From Methylobacterium nonmethylotrophicum (GTDB lineage Bacteria; Pseudomonadota; Alphaproteobacteria; Rhizobiales; Beijerinckiaceae): a stretch of 64,000 nucleotides of DNA. The stretch spans positions 62,001 to 126,000 of the forward strand of contig NZ_SRLB01000013.1 of assembly GCF_004745635.1 (NCBI RefSeq), in the 5' to 3' direction. A program made the translations under genes and the position numbers. Within the stretch, counting starts at the first letter, position 1, and each line of letters begins with the position of its first letter. The notes under the pieces were generated by a model. The model made no database searches. It was not told the origin of the DNA and saw only the letters and a program-made list of their open reading frames with translations. Of this stretch, positions 25,952 through 34,592 are shown one piece after another.

Positions 25952-26408
25952 AGAGACGGCCGCGGGAGGTGCGATCGACACCCCGTCGCTCATGCCCGCG
26001 CGCCGTCGCATCGCCAGGCGCTGATGCGCCGAACGCCGTCGCATCGACGTATCGATGCGACGGCGCCAGGGTATGAGACGCACGGGGCGCCGCCGGAGGG
26101 CGCGGTGCCGATCCCCATCGGCGGATGACGGCCCGCAAGCCTGGCCGGATGACGGAGCCGCGTGCTCGGCTCCGTTCCCGACGCGCCGCGGGAGTTCAGG
26201 GGTATTCGCAAAGCCGAGAGATCGTGCCGATCCGGCCGATCCGCGCATGGCCGGGCGTTCTACAGGATGCTCTCGCACACTCGGAAATCCCCTGCGGCGT
26301 AGCCACCGAAGCCGTCTTGCACACGGGTCGGATCCCTCGAACGAGGCAGGAGCCGTCGGGAGACGCACCGTCAATCATGATCGCTCGCATCGTCTCCAGA
26401 ACGAACAC
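25952..26408. other. Gene-free region
   Basis: Contains the palindromic element listed separately and otherwise no supported gene; frames here lack starts and motifs. Confidence 0.55.
25989..26077. repeat. Nested palindromic element after the dehydrogenase operon
   Basis: The inner hairpin has two perfect 14-bp arms, cgccgtcgcatcga (26034-26047) and its complement (26052-26065), around a 4-base loop. An outer pair (about 25989-26013 and 26053-26077, starting ctcat and matching at most positions) reuses the same cgccgtcgcatcg core, so three copies of that core lie in 90 bp. It sits 38 bp after the operon stop; it could end transcription or be a REP-like unit. Confidence 0.7.
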
Positions 26409-26693
26409 ATGGATCTGAAGCTCGTACCGGTCGAAATCGCCGTATCCGGAAGCGTGGAAGGGCGGCTCGTGTTCCTGGCAGACAGCCTCGTCGCAGTGCT
26501 TGTCTTGCTGGGAGATCTGCACGAAGGCAACGCGGGAAAGTGGTTTCTGGAAATCGCATTTCACGAGAAGATCATCGATCGTGGTCACATCTTCGGCAGC
26601 TTGATCGAGGCCGAGAGCTGGATAACGGATTGTCTGGCATCGTCGTGCAATCGCGAAGACCATATCCGCCGCACGAAGCCAAATCGGACCTGA
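26409..26693 (+). CDS. Hypothetical protein, 94 residues
   Basis: MDLKLVPVEIAVSGSVEGRL, then VFLADSLVAVLVLLGDLHEGNAGKWFLEIAFHEK and a charged C-terminus. Alternating hydrophobic strands and a helix look like a small folded domain; no family recognised. Codon use is less GC-rich than neighbours. No strong ribosome site, so the start is tentative. Confidence 0.55.
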   Translation: MDLKLVPVEIAVSGSVEGRLVFLADSLVAVLVLLGDLHEGNAGKWFLEIAFHEKIIDRGHIFGSLIEAESWITDCLASSCNREDHIRRTKPNRT

Positions 26694-27230
26694 GCCGCAA
26701 GCGCGAAAGCGACATAACGAGCGCCAATTCGGTTTTAGAGAAACTTGGACTTCCTATGGGCGACACGCTGTCGAGAGACAGCTCCGCTCGGGAATAATCA
26801 TCAGAAGCCTTGGACGGCATGCGGCTCTGGTTGACCAATCGCACCGACGACGGCCGACATCACGCTCTGGAAGGCCTGTCGCGGGCCGTCGAGGACGGGC
26901 AGCGTGAGGCGACCTCCGCGAGCGGGTCTGCCTTGCCCCCTCCGCAACCCTCAACCCGACGGGCTTCGTTCATCAGGGCGTCGTGACCGGATGGCCGCCC
27001 TGCGGCCCTGGATCGTCGCGCAGGACAGTCTCCGACGCGGGCCAAAGCCGGGCCAGCCGGTTCCGACCTCGGGACGGTTCAGCGCCGAGGCCCGTCCTGT
27101 TGTCAGGACTTGACGACGGCGCACGTCTTCGTCTGACTCGATCGTCTGCCGTGATGCACGGCCGTGGGACAGGAATCCTCCCGGTGGGCGCACGTCGTCG
27201 ACGGGCCGACGGGGCCGCAGGGAAGTGACG
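26694..27230. other. Gene-free region
   Basis: A 55-codon frame at 26819-26986 exists without motif or ribosome site and is not called. The rest shows nothing recognisable; the right end carries the ribosome site GGGAAG of the AraC gene. Confidence 0.5.
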
Positions 27231-28175
27231 ATGGAGACGGTTTTCACGACGGACCACGTTCACCAGCGCGACCGGTTCGACTACTGGCATGAGGTCGCGT
27301 GTCGAGACGTCGTCGACCATGACTCCAAGCCGGATTGCAGAAGAACGTTTGAGGCGGAGCTGCGAGCCGGTTCGATCGGCTCACTCGATCTCGTTTGCTT
27401 TCAGAACTCGGGGATGACGGTCAATCATACGTTGCACCATCTTTCTCGCACGAGTCACGATGAAGTTTTTTTATGCCGTCAGTTTCGGCAGCGCGTCGCT
27501 CTCGAGCAGAACGGCCGGCAGACCGTGTTGGAGCCGGGCGATCTCACGCTGATCGATCCGCGCCTGCCCTACAGGGGGCAGTTCTCCGACGGTTCTGAGG
27601 TTCTCGTCGTCAAGGTTCAACGCGCCCCTCTGGAGCGCCGTCTCGGGCCGATGCGAGATCTGCTCGCTCACACGCTGCCGACCCCGGAAGGCCGCCTGGC
27701 ATCCGCCTATCTGGCCATGCTCCCGTCGCATGTCGACGTCGCCGGCACGGCCGCCGACGTGGTCCAGGCGCACCTGCTCGATCTGATCGCCCTCGCGTTC
27801 GGGCGAGCGGCGACCGGGCCGACGCCCCGCCCCTCATCCGCTCGTTCGCTCGTTCGCATGCGGCTGCACACCGCAGTCGAAGCGCGCCTGGCCGATCCCG
27901 CGCTTCGTGCCGGCACGATCGCTGACGCCGCGGGCGTGAGCGTGCGGTACGCGAACGTGGTGCTGGCTGACGAGGACACCTCGATCGCGCACCTCATTCA
28001 GACAAGGCGCCTCGCGCGCTGCCGGCAGGCGCTGGAGGACCCTGCGCAGGCGCATCGCACGGTGAGCGAGATCGCCTATGGCTGGGGCTTCTCGGACATG
28101 ACGCATTTCGGACGCCGGTTCAAAGCCGCCTTCGGCTTGTTGCCTCGCGAGTGTCGCCGGACGAAGACGGGCTGA
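27231..28175 (+). CDS. AraC family transcriptional regulator
   Basis: 314 residues. N-terminal AraC_binding_2-like domain (HQRDRFDYWHEVACRDV, typical of FeaR-type regulators, then LIDPRLPYRGQF), C-terminal double HTH: IADAAGVSVRYANVVLADED and TVSEIAYGWGFSDMTHFGRRF with the end FGLLPRECRR. ATG at 27231 chosen for its spacing from GGGAAG; a GTG two codons upstream is possible. Neighbouring genes on the right are broken, so its former target operon may be lost. Ligand unknown. Confidence 0.85.
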   Translation: METVFTTDHVHQRDRFDYWHEVACRDVVDHDSKPDCRRTFEAELRAGSIGSLDLVCFQNSGMTVNHTLHHLSRTSHDEVFLCRQFRQRVALEQNGRQTVLEPGDLTLIDPRLPYRGQFSDGSEVLVVKVQRAPLERRLGPMRDLLAHTLPTPEGRLASAYLAMLPSHVDVAGTAADVVQAHLLDLIALAFGRAATGPTPRPSSARSLVRMRLHTAVEARLADPALRAGTIADAAGVSVRYANVVLADEDTSIAHLIQTRRLARCRQALEDPAQAHRTVSEIAYGWGFSDMTHFGRRFKAAFGLLPRECRRTKTG

Positions 28176-28516
28176 CCGGGTCCTGCATCAGTCGGCCAGA
28201 ACGCCCGAGAGCAGAACGACGGACAGGTCCTCTGCGGCGTCATCGGCGACCGTCGTCATCCACGTCTTGCCGAACCAGACGTCTCCCGCCGCATTGTCTG
28301 GGCTCGGTGACGGAGCAGCTGGTCCGGCAGCCTTCGGGACAGGTTACGGTCGGCGACACGGGTAAGGTGGATCAGGCTTCAATCGGCCTTGACACGGTCG
28401 CCAGCCGGATGCGCGAGCCGGACGAGGCGGGGATCATCGGCCGGGGGTCCGGACGCATGACCTGCCCCTCAACGGAGCCGCCCGTGCCGTGGTCGAGCGC
28501 ATGTTGATGCGGAAAT
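28176..28516. other. Gene-free region
   Basis: No supported gene; several short frames without motifs. Leads into two gene fragments. Confidence 0.5.
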
Positions 28517-28720
28517 GACCCGTCGAAGTGGCTGTTCCCGGGCCTGCCTCCGCAGAAGGCGGGCGACTTCGTCACGCACGTCAACGTTTCGGCGTTGAAC
28601 CACAATACGGTGCCGGTCGAGACGCGGGTCGTCGTCCTGCCGGCCGACGAGCATGTCGAGCCCGCCGGGCCGCCGGTCGCGCGGACCGCGTCGGGCGAGG
28701 TCGGGCGGTCCCGATCTTGA
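28517..28720 (+). pseudogene. C-terminal fragment of an unrecognised gene
   Basis: 68 codons without a start, ending at a stop: PPQKAGDFVTHVNVSALNHN and TVPVETRVVVLPADEHVEPAG are strand-rich and look like the end of a conserved protein. A stop codon sits just upstream in frame. Family not identified. Confidence 0.45.
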
Positions 28721-28778
28721 CGGTCCGCACCATTCTGCGGGAACGACCCCGCATCGTGGGAGAGGAGCAGGCGCGACG

Positions 28779-28970
28779 ATGCGCTACCCGGACCTGGAGA
28801 TCGATCTTCTTCGCGCCTTCGTGGCGGTAGCCGAGACCGGCAGCTTCACCGCCGCGGCCGACGTCGTTCACCGCTCGCAATCGGCGGTGAGCCAGAAGGT
28901 GCTGCGGCTCGAGGAGATCCTGGGGCGGCGCGTCTTCGACCGCACCAGCCGTACGCTCGGCCTGACCACG
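28779..28970 (+). pseudogene. LysR-type regulator, N-terminal remnant
   Basis: 64 codons: DLEIDLLRAFVAVAETGSFT, AAADVVHRSQSAVSQKVLRL, LGRRVFDRTSRTLGLT is a complete LysR winged-HTH with an AGGAG site before the ATG. After position 28970 the frame runs antisense through an EamA permease gene. The effector domain is absent. A truncated DNA-binding domain might still be made, fused to ~106 unrelated residues up to 29291. Confidence 0.7.
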
Positions 28971-29866
28971 ATCGCGGCGGCGCCGAGGATCAGGTCGGGG
29001 CCCGGGCTCTCGCGCAGGGCCGCCATGGAGAAGGCGAGACCGGCGACCGGCACCGCCAGCATCAGGGTCGACATTGCGCTCGCCGGCAGCCGGGCGCTCG
29101 CGGCGTTGACGGCGCAGAAGCAGAAGGCCGTGGCGACCGGGCCGACGAAGGCGAGGCAGGCCCAGAGCGTGGCCGTGCCGTCGCCGGTGAACGGCCCCTC
29201 GACCGCGCGGGCGAGCGGAACCAGGATCGCCGCCGCGAGGAGCATCTGCCAGGGCGCGAGCCGGAACGCCGGCGAGGGAGCGCGGCCGTAGCGCAGGTGC
29301 AGGATGCACAGGACCCAGGCGGCGGAGGCGGCGAGCAGCATCGCGTTGGCGGCGAGACCCGACGTGTCCCGCCGGTCGATCGCGTACGGGTTGATGAGCG
29401 CGAGGACGCCGAGGCCGGCGACGCCGATGCCGGCCTGGCGCCGCCGCCCAATCCGCTCGCCGAACAGCAGGAGCGCGGCGGGAAGTACCCAGACCGGCGT
29501 GGTGTAGCTCAGGATCGCCGAGCGGCCGGCCGGCAGGTGGGTCATCGCCACGGCGCCGAGCGCCGTGAACAGCGTCATCTGCAGGAGGCCGATCGAGGCG
29601 ACGACCGGCAGGTCGGCCCGCTCCGGCAAGCGCAGCTCCCCGCGCGAGGCCTGCCAGGCGAACAGGCAGGCCGCGCCCGCGGTGAAGCGCGAGGCGGAGA
29701 GCCATAACGGCGAGATGTGGCCGAGGCCGACCTTCATCACCGGCCAGTTGGCACCCCAGAGCAGGATCGCGCCGCCGAGCAGGAGCGCGGGGCCGCATCG
29801 CGCCCGCAGGCCGGGGGGCGTGAGGGCGGGCGAAGCCGGGCTGGCTTCGGAGGATGAGGCGGACAT
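28868..29866 (-). CDS. EamA (DMT) family permease with an altered C-terminus
   Basis: 332 residues, ten hydrophobic segments in two EamA halves: AILLWGANWPVMKVGL opens the first, PVWVLPAALLLFGERIGRRR ends it, and AFVGPVATAFCFCAVNAAS lies in the second. The last ~31 residues (RPSVRLVRSK...) are read antisense from the LysR remnant and replace the end of the tenth helix, so the gene lost its natural 3' end in the same event. The permease may be folded incorrectly or still active. Likely exports a small metabolite or amino acid; substrate unknown. ATG after GAGGCTCC. Confidence 0.7.
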   Translation of the reverse strand: MSASSSEASPASPALTPPGLRARCGPALLLGGAILLWGANWPVMKVGLGHISPLWLSASRFTAGAACLFAWQASRGELRLPERADLPVVASIGLLQMTLFTALGAVAMTHLPAGRSAILSYTTPVWVLPAALLLFGERIGRRRQAGIGVAGLGVLALINPYAIDRRDTSGLAANAMLLAASAAWVLCILHLRYGRAPSPAFRLAPWQMLLAAAILVPLARAVEGPFTGDGTATLWACLAFVGPVATAFCFCAVNAASARLPASAMSTLMLAVPVAGLAFSMAALRESPGPDLILGAAAIVVRPSVRLVRSKTRRPRISSSRSTFWLTADCER

Positions 29867-30544
29867 GAGGAGCCTCGTCGGAATTGGCGTCGGAGTTCGA
29901 GCCCGCCGGCCGGATGAGCGGCGGCGTGGCGTCCGCGACGATCGAGACGAGGCGAGGATGTCGTCGCCAGATCGATCTGATAAGCGCATAGTTCAAATCG
30001 CCATGATCTGTATTTCGACTAAATCGACGGCAATGCCGTTTGATCCGGAATGCCGCGCCGGGTCGCCGGGCGTGCAGAGCGCAGGGCTCAAGCCCGTCGC
30101 GCGCTCGCCTTCGAACGGGCAGGAGCGCCTTGCGCCGGGAACCGGGCCGCCGGAGAACCGGATGTCGTCGTTCCGGTCACCACGTCGGCATCGTGCGGGG
30201 CGCCGCCCCGTTGCCGAATAGGTCGCCGGGGGCCTCGTTCGGCACCTCGATCCGCACCCCTCAAACGCCGATCGTTTGCGTCTGCCGCACCAAGGCGCCG
30301 CCGGTCTCGGCAACAATCGTCGTACCGATAATCAAGCGATGCGACATCTGAATGTCTCCGATCTCACGATACATGCAAAAATGGCGCCTTTCTCGAAGAT
30401 ATTCTATGCAAGAATAGCCGCTATCACTATCGGAGATACGTGGATTTATGCGCTGATCTGCATGAAGCATACGAAGGTATCGGGCGAGCAGATTCGACGC
30501 CGGGTGCCATGCGGAGCGGATGGCCCCATACGCCCAGAACCGCC
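29867..30544. other. Gene-free region
   Basis: No convincing gene. A 28-codon minus-strand frame (30261-30347, MSHRLIIGTTIVAETGGALV) has GGAG eight bases before its ATG and could encode a micropeptide; there is no further support. Bases 30340-30470 are A+T-richer. Confidence 0.5.
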
Positions 30545-31285
30545 TCAGACGAAGGATGCGAGTTCCCTCCGCGCCGCATCGACGGTCACGCCGAAGACCG
30601 ATCCCCGACCGCAGCGGGACTGAACCACGACCGGATGGCCAAGCGACTGAGCGGTCTGGCGCACGATGTGGAGCCCGAGGCCGAGCCCGGCCCCGTCGCG
30701 GCGGCCGGCGCGGTCGAAAGCCTCGAAGATGCCGGCGAGGCGCTCCGGCGGAATGCCCGGCCCGTCGTCGTGAACCTCGATCGCGATCCGGCCGGCCCGC
30801 CGCCGGCACCCGACGACAAACCGGCCACCCCGGCCCGCATACTTGACGGCGTTGCCGACGAGGTTGCGCAGGATCGTCGAGAGCATCGCGGCCTCGCTCT
30901 CCGCACACAGGTCCGCGCCACGAACATGCAGCCGGACCCCGACCGCCTCGGCATAGGGCTGCCATTCGGTCGCGACCGCGGCGAGGAGGGGGGTGAGCGG
31001 CACCGGGCCGAGGCGCGGTGGCGCCCCACCGACCTGTGACGTGCGGGCGATGTCGTCGAGCTCGCGGCCGAGGCGCACCAGGGCGTCGCTGGCCAGGCCG
31101 AGCCGCGCGGCGGCGCGCGGCGCGACGCCGTCGGAGACGGCGCGCTCGATGGCCATGAGGGCGACCTGGAGCGGCTGCTTGAGATCGTGTCCGGCGACGG
31201 CGAGGAGCCGGGACATGGCATTGCGGGCGGCTTCGGCACGGGTGAGAGCATCGCCGCCGGCCGGCATCGCCACCATCGTTCCCAT
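30545..31285 (-). CDS. Small sensor-less histidine kinase
   Basis: 246 residues with GAGGAGGTAGCA before the ATG. No input domain: after ~25 residues comes the H-box LLAVAGHDLKQPLQVA (phospho-His), then HATPase_c with LVGNAVKYAGRGG (N box), DDGPGIPPERLAGIFEAF (G1/F) and GAGLGLGLHIV (G2). HDLKQPL is the HisKA pattern of BaeS/PAS-free kinases in Methylobacterium. It lies near two orphan response regulators (32074, 32649), possible partners; this pairing is inferred from proximity. Confidence 0.85.
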   Translation of the reverse strand: MGTMVAMPAGGDALTRAEAARNAMSRLLAVAGHDLKQPLQVALMAIERAVSDGVAPRAAARLGLASDALVRLGRELDDIARTSQVGGAPPRLGPVPLTPLLAAVATEWQPYAEAVGVRLHVRGADLCAESEAAMLSTILRNLVGNAVKYAGRGGRFVVGCRRRAGRIAIEVHDDGPGIPPERLAGIFEAFDRAGRRDGAGLGLGLHIVRQTAQSLGHPVVVQSRCGRGSVFGVTVDAARRELASFV

Positions 31286-31521
31286 TGCTACCTCCTCGAT
31301 CGGTCCCAACCCGGGACGGCGCGTCCATGAGCCGGACCATGCATCTTGGCCGTGAGGCGTGAAATCATACGGAGGTTTGCCCCAGCCGGCCCGTGATGTC
31401 GCCCCTCGCCACTGACGCCAGCCCGCGGACCTATACTGCGGTATGAGACCATCACCCGTCGTCACGATATCGGCAGACGCTGGTCTGACTGCTGCGCTGT
31501 ACGGTCTCGGCTAGATTGATC

Positions 31522-31541
31522 TCGTCTCCGAGCGGAGACGA
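31522..31541. promoter_or_regulatory. Perfect palindrome, candidate operator
   Basis: TCGTCTCCG-AG-CGGAGACGA: 9-bp arms with a 2-base centre, 30 bp before the start at 31572. The word GAGACGA recurs once more before the ribosome site. Confidence 0.45.
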
Positions 31542-31571
31542 AGGCTCATCGATCGAGACGAGGAAGAGACC

Positions 31572-31901
31572 ATGATGACACGGAACCTGCTCTGCGCGCT
31601 GGTCCTCGCGGCCTTTACCGGCGGCGCGGCCGCGCAGGACGCCCCGTCCGCTTACCGGTACTCGGGCCAGCATTCCGGAGGGCCCGCCGGCGCGCTCGTC
31701 CCCGAAGGAGCACCGGCTCCGGTGGTGCATCGCCCGGTCGATCCGGCCTATCGCTATTCCGGCACCCATGCGGGCGGCCCGGCCGACGCGCTGGTGCCGG
31801 CGGGCACGCCCGTTCCGGCGACGCGCAGGGCGACGGACCCGGCCTACCGCTACCCGGGCAGCCATGCCGGCGGTCCCGCCGACGCCCTGATCCCGGAGTG
31901 A
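31572..31901 (+). CDS. Exported protein made of three tandem repeats
   Basis: 109 residues. Signal peptide MMTRNLLCALVLAAFTGGAAAQ, then three near-identical units of about 31 residues: each has (A)YRY(S/P)G.H(S/A)GGPA.AL(V/I)PEG or VPAG, followed by P.P....R..DPA. Nothing else is present, so the mature protein is ~87 residues of pure repeat, rich in Tyr, His, Gly and Pro. GAGGAAGAG precedes the first ATG. No family recognised; a periplasmic structural or metal-binding role is conceivable from the His/Tyr content but not shown. Confidence 0.75.
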   Translation: MMTRNLLCALVLAAFTGGAAAQDAPSAYRYSGQHSGGPAGALVPEGAPAPVVHRPVDPAYRYSGTHAGGPADALVPAGTPVPATRRATDPAYRYPGSHAGGPADALIPE

Positions 31902-32073
31902 AGCCGGGAGACGGGTCCGCCGGACATCGGTCCGGCGAACCCGCCCAAGGGGCGTCGGGAGAGCCGACGCTTAGGACCGGGTTCGAGCCGCGCGGGCTCG
32001 CCGACCGAAGGCTTGAAGCCTCCGGCCGGCGCGTCCGCGCAGCCTTGCGGCGCATCCCACGGAATGGCCGTGG

Positions 32074-32505
32074 TCAGGACCGGACGGTGTCCTCGAGGCA
32101 GCGGATCAGCGCGTCGGCTGCGAGGGGCTTGCGCAGGAGATCCCGCGCCCCGCCGGCAAGGGCACGCCGGCGGATCGCATCGTCGTAGAACCCTGTCATC
32201 ATGATGATCGGCAGATCGGGCCGGGTCCGTCGCACGCGCTCCTGCAGTTCCAGGCCGTTGATGCCCGGCATGTCCACGTCCGTCAGGAGGCAGGCCAGTT
32301 GCCCCGCGGGACGGCCCGACGCCTGGGCGCCCAGGAACGCGTCGGAAGCCAGGAACGCCGCGCCCGAACTGAACGCCACGGCCTCGTAGCCCAGCGACTC
32401 GAGGAAGCCGGACGTCGCGTCCAGTACCCCCTCGTCGTCGTCGACGACCGCAACCGTTGCCTTTCCGACCGACAAGGGGCGTCCCTTCCGATGTCCCGTG
32501 GGCAT
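32074..32505 (-). CDS. Single-domain response regulator (CheY-like)
   Basis: 143 residues, receiver domain only. Acidic pocket VAVVDDDEG, phospho-acceptor Asp in LLTDVDMPG (about residue 76), Thr in IIMMTGF and Lys in LLRKPL are all intact, so it should be phosphorylatable. The layout DMPG-INGLELQERVR is FixJ-like without output domain. Possible phosphate-relay partner of the small kinase at 30545. Confidence 0.85.
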   Translation of the reverse strand: MPTGHRKGRPLSVGKATVAVVDDDEGVLDATSGFLESLGYEAVAFSSGAAFLASDAFLGAQASGRPAGQLACLLTDVDMPGINGLELQERVRRTRPDLPIIMMTGFYDDAIRRRALAGGARDLLRKPLAADALIRCLEDTVRS

Positions 32506-32648
32506 GCTCGCCCCCGCCCGAGATGGGCCGGGCGCCGATCGAACGGAATCATACGATGGTGTGGTGCGACCGGATCGTCCCCAGCCGCCCGTGCCGCTCC
32601 GCGGGGATCATCGACGAACCCCACCGGGTGCGGAATGCGGGGGGGCCG

Positions 32649-33317
32649 TCAGCCCTCCGACACCTTCAGCGCCTCGGCCTTGCGCACGAGGTCGGCGACC
32701 GAGCCCGCCTGCATCTTCCGCATGACGTTGCCGCGGTGGATCTTCACCGTGATCTCGCTGATGCCGAGGGCATGGGCGATCTGCTTGTTGAGCAGCCCCT
32801 GGACGACGTGCTGCATCACCTCGGCCTCGCGGGCGGTCAGGGTCGCGGCCAGGCGGGCGAGTTCGGCCGTGCCCGCGCTCTCGGTCCGCCATGCCCGGTC
32901 GCGCTCGATCGCGACGGTGATCGCGTCGAGCATGTCCTGGTCGCGAAAGGGCTTCGTCAGGAAGTCGAGCGCCCCCGCCTTCATCGCCCGGACGCTCATC
33001 GGGATGTCGCCGTGGCCGGTCATGAAGATGATCGGCAGGCGGCTGCCCATCGCGGCGAGCTTCGCTTGCAGGTCGAGCCCGCTGGTGCCGGGCAGCCGGA
33101 CATCGAGGACGAGGCAGCCCGGCCTGTCCGGCAGGCTCGCCGCGAGCAGATCGGCGGTCGATCCGAAGGCGATCGCATCAAGGCCGACCGACCGCAGCAG
33201 GTCCTGGAGGCCCTCGCGGATCCCCTCGTCATCCTCGACGATGACCACGAGCGGGGCCATCGCCGCAGCGGCGGGCGGGCTCGCGCCCGGGCCTCGGATG
33301 TTTCCTGCCACCGTCAT
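32649..33317 (-). CDS. FixJ/NarL-type response regulator with LuxR HTH
   Basis: 222 residues. Receiver: VVIVEDDEGIREGL (acidic pair), phospho-Asp in CLVLDVRLPG (about 72), TGHGDIPMSVRAMKAGALDF and LTKPF (Lys). Output: LTAREAEVMQHVVQGLLNKQ, then IAHALGISEITVKIHRG, a LuxR HTH of the FixJ class. Start ATG at 33317 with GAGGA eight bases upstream; an internal ATG at 33260 is possible. Cognate kinase not adjacent in the same operon; the MFS-kinase at 35984 is 2.7 kb away. Confidence 0.87.
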   Translation of the reverse strand: MTVAGNIRGPGASPPAAAAMAPLVVIVEDDEGIREGLQDLLRSVGLDAIAFGSTADLLAASLPDRPGCLVLDVRLPGTSGLDLQAKLAAMGSRLPIIFMTGHGDIPMSVRAMKAGALDFLTKPFRDQDMLDAITVAIERDRAWRTESAGTAELARLAATLTAREAEVMQHVVQGLLNKQIAHALGISEITVKIHRGNVMRKMQAGSVADLVRKAEALKVSEG

Positions 33318-33770
33318 CGCCGCGTCCTCGCGAGCCTCGCCGCGCCCTCGCCCCACCGGCATAGTGAACGGACCGATCCGGCTCAAGGCGACGGCCAAGT
33401 TATTCGTCCCGTTCCGGTGGACGATCCGTGTTCATCGTGATGACGCCACATGCCGCGCCCGACGGAAACGAGTCCACCAAAACGAAGGCTATCCCTGCGT
33501 CAATCACCGTGTGCGGACCATCGCCTGACACCTTCGTATGATCACGCATGCACAAGGTGTGATCGCGCTCAGACCAGCCGTCGATATCGCGGCCGGGCCG
33601 AACCGGTAAGCTGATCCTCGTCGCCGGCCTTGAGGCATCGATCCACGGGGCTGGCCCTCCTCGAACCTGCCACACCACCGATCCCCTCGTCCGGGAGGGC
33701 CCGCCCCGAGCGGCGCGACCCCGGTCGTCCGGCCCATGCCCATCCGGCCCATGCCCTTGGAGACGAAACG
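33318..33770. other. Gene-free region
   Basis: Intergenic between a minus-strand regulator and a plus-strand dehydrogenase; likely both promoters. No gene or strong repeat seen. Confidence 0.5.
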
Positions 33771-34529
33771 ATGCAGCTCACCGGCAACACCATCCTCATC
33801 ACCGGCGGCACCTCCGGCATCGGCCGCGGCTTCGCCGAGGCCTTTCACCGGCTCGGCAACCAGGTGATCGTCGCGGGCCGCCGCCAGGCGCTCCTCGACG
33901 AGGTCACGCGGGCCAATCCCGGGATGGCCTCGATCGCCCTCGACATCAATGATCCGGAGGCGATCCAGAGGGCCGCCACCAGGGTCGTGGCCGAGTTCCA
34001 GGCGCTCAACGTGCTGTTCAACAATGCCGGCATCATGCCGTTCGACGACGCCTCCGGAATCATCGACGATGCGGTCGCCCAGGCGATCCTGACCACCAAC
34101 CTGCTCGGGCCGATCCGGATGACCTCCGCCCTGATTGAGCACCTCAAGGCGCAGCCGCGGGCGACGATCGTCAACAACACCTCGATCCTCGCCTTCCTGC
34201 CGCTTGCAAGCACGGCGGTCTATTCGGCGAGCAAGGCGGCCCTGCACGCCTACACGCTCTCGCAACGCTTCATGCTGCGGAACACCCGCGTCACCGTCCA
34301 GGAGATCGCGCCGCCCTGGGTCGATACCGACCTGATCAAGAAGAGCGGCGATCCGCGCGCCATGCCCCTCGATGCCTTCATCGCCGAGACGATGATCGGG
34401 CTCGGCACCGAGGCCGAGGAGGTCGTGGTCGAAGCGGTGCGGTCCGTGCGCGACAATCCCGGCGCCAAGGAGCACGCGATGGTCGACGCCTTCAATGCGG
34501 CGCTCGTCGCCAACCCGATCCCGGTCTGA
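33771..34529 (+). CDS. Short-chain dehydrogenase/reductase (DltE-like)
   Basis: 252 residues. Cofactor motif ILITGGTSGIGRGFAEAF, NNAGIM, catalytic Ser in IVNNTSILAF, then YSASKAALHAY (Tyr and Lys). Motif NTRVTVQEIAPPWVDTDL is typical of DltE-like SDRs. NAD(P)-dependent; substrate unknown. Followed by a strong hairpin and then a flavoprotein gene, probably a separate transcript. Confidence 0.88.
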   Translation: MQLTGNTILITGGTSGIGRGFAEAFHRLGNQVIVAGRRQALLDEVTRANPGMASIALDINDPEAIQRAATRVVAEFQALNVLFNNAGIMPFDDASGIIDDAVAQAILTTNLLGPIRMTSALIEHLKAQPRATIVNNTSILAFLPLASTAVYSASKAALHAYTLSQRFMLRNTRVTVQEIAPPWVDTDLIKKSGDPRAMPLDAFIAETMIGLGTEAEEVVVEAVRSVRDNPGAKEHAMVDAFNAALVANPIPV

Positions 34530-34539
34530 GACCCGCCCC

Positions 34540-34562
34540 GGGCGGACCGCGAAGGTCCGCCC
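34540..34562 (+). terminator. Stem-loop after the SDR gene
   Basis: GGGCGGACC-gcgaa-GGTCCGCCC, a perfect 9-bp stem with a 5-base loop, 10 bp after the stop. No T-run follows. Confidence 0.55.
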
Positions 34563-34592
34563 ATCGGCAACCCGCTTCGAGGAGGACATGCG

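Noticed and set aside
26819..26986. 55-codon frame MRLWLTNRTDD
   Set aside because: No ribosome site, no conserved look; too weak to call.
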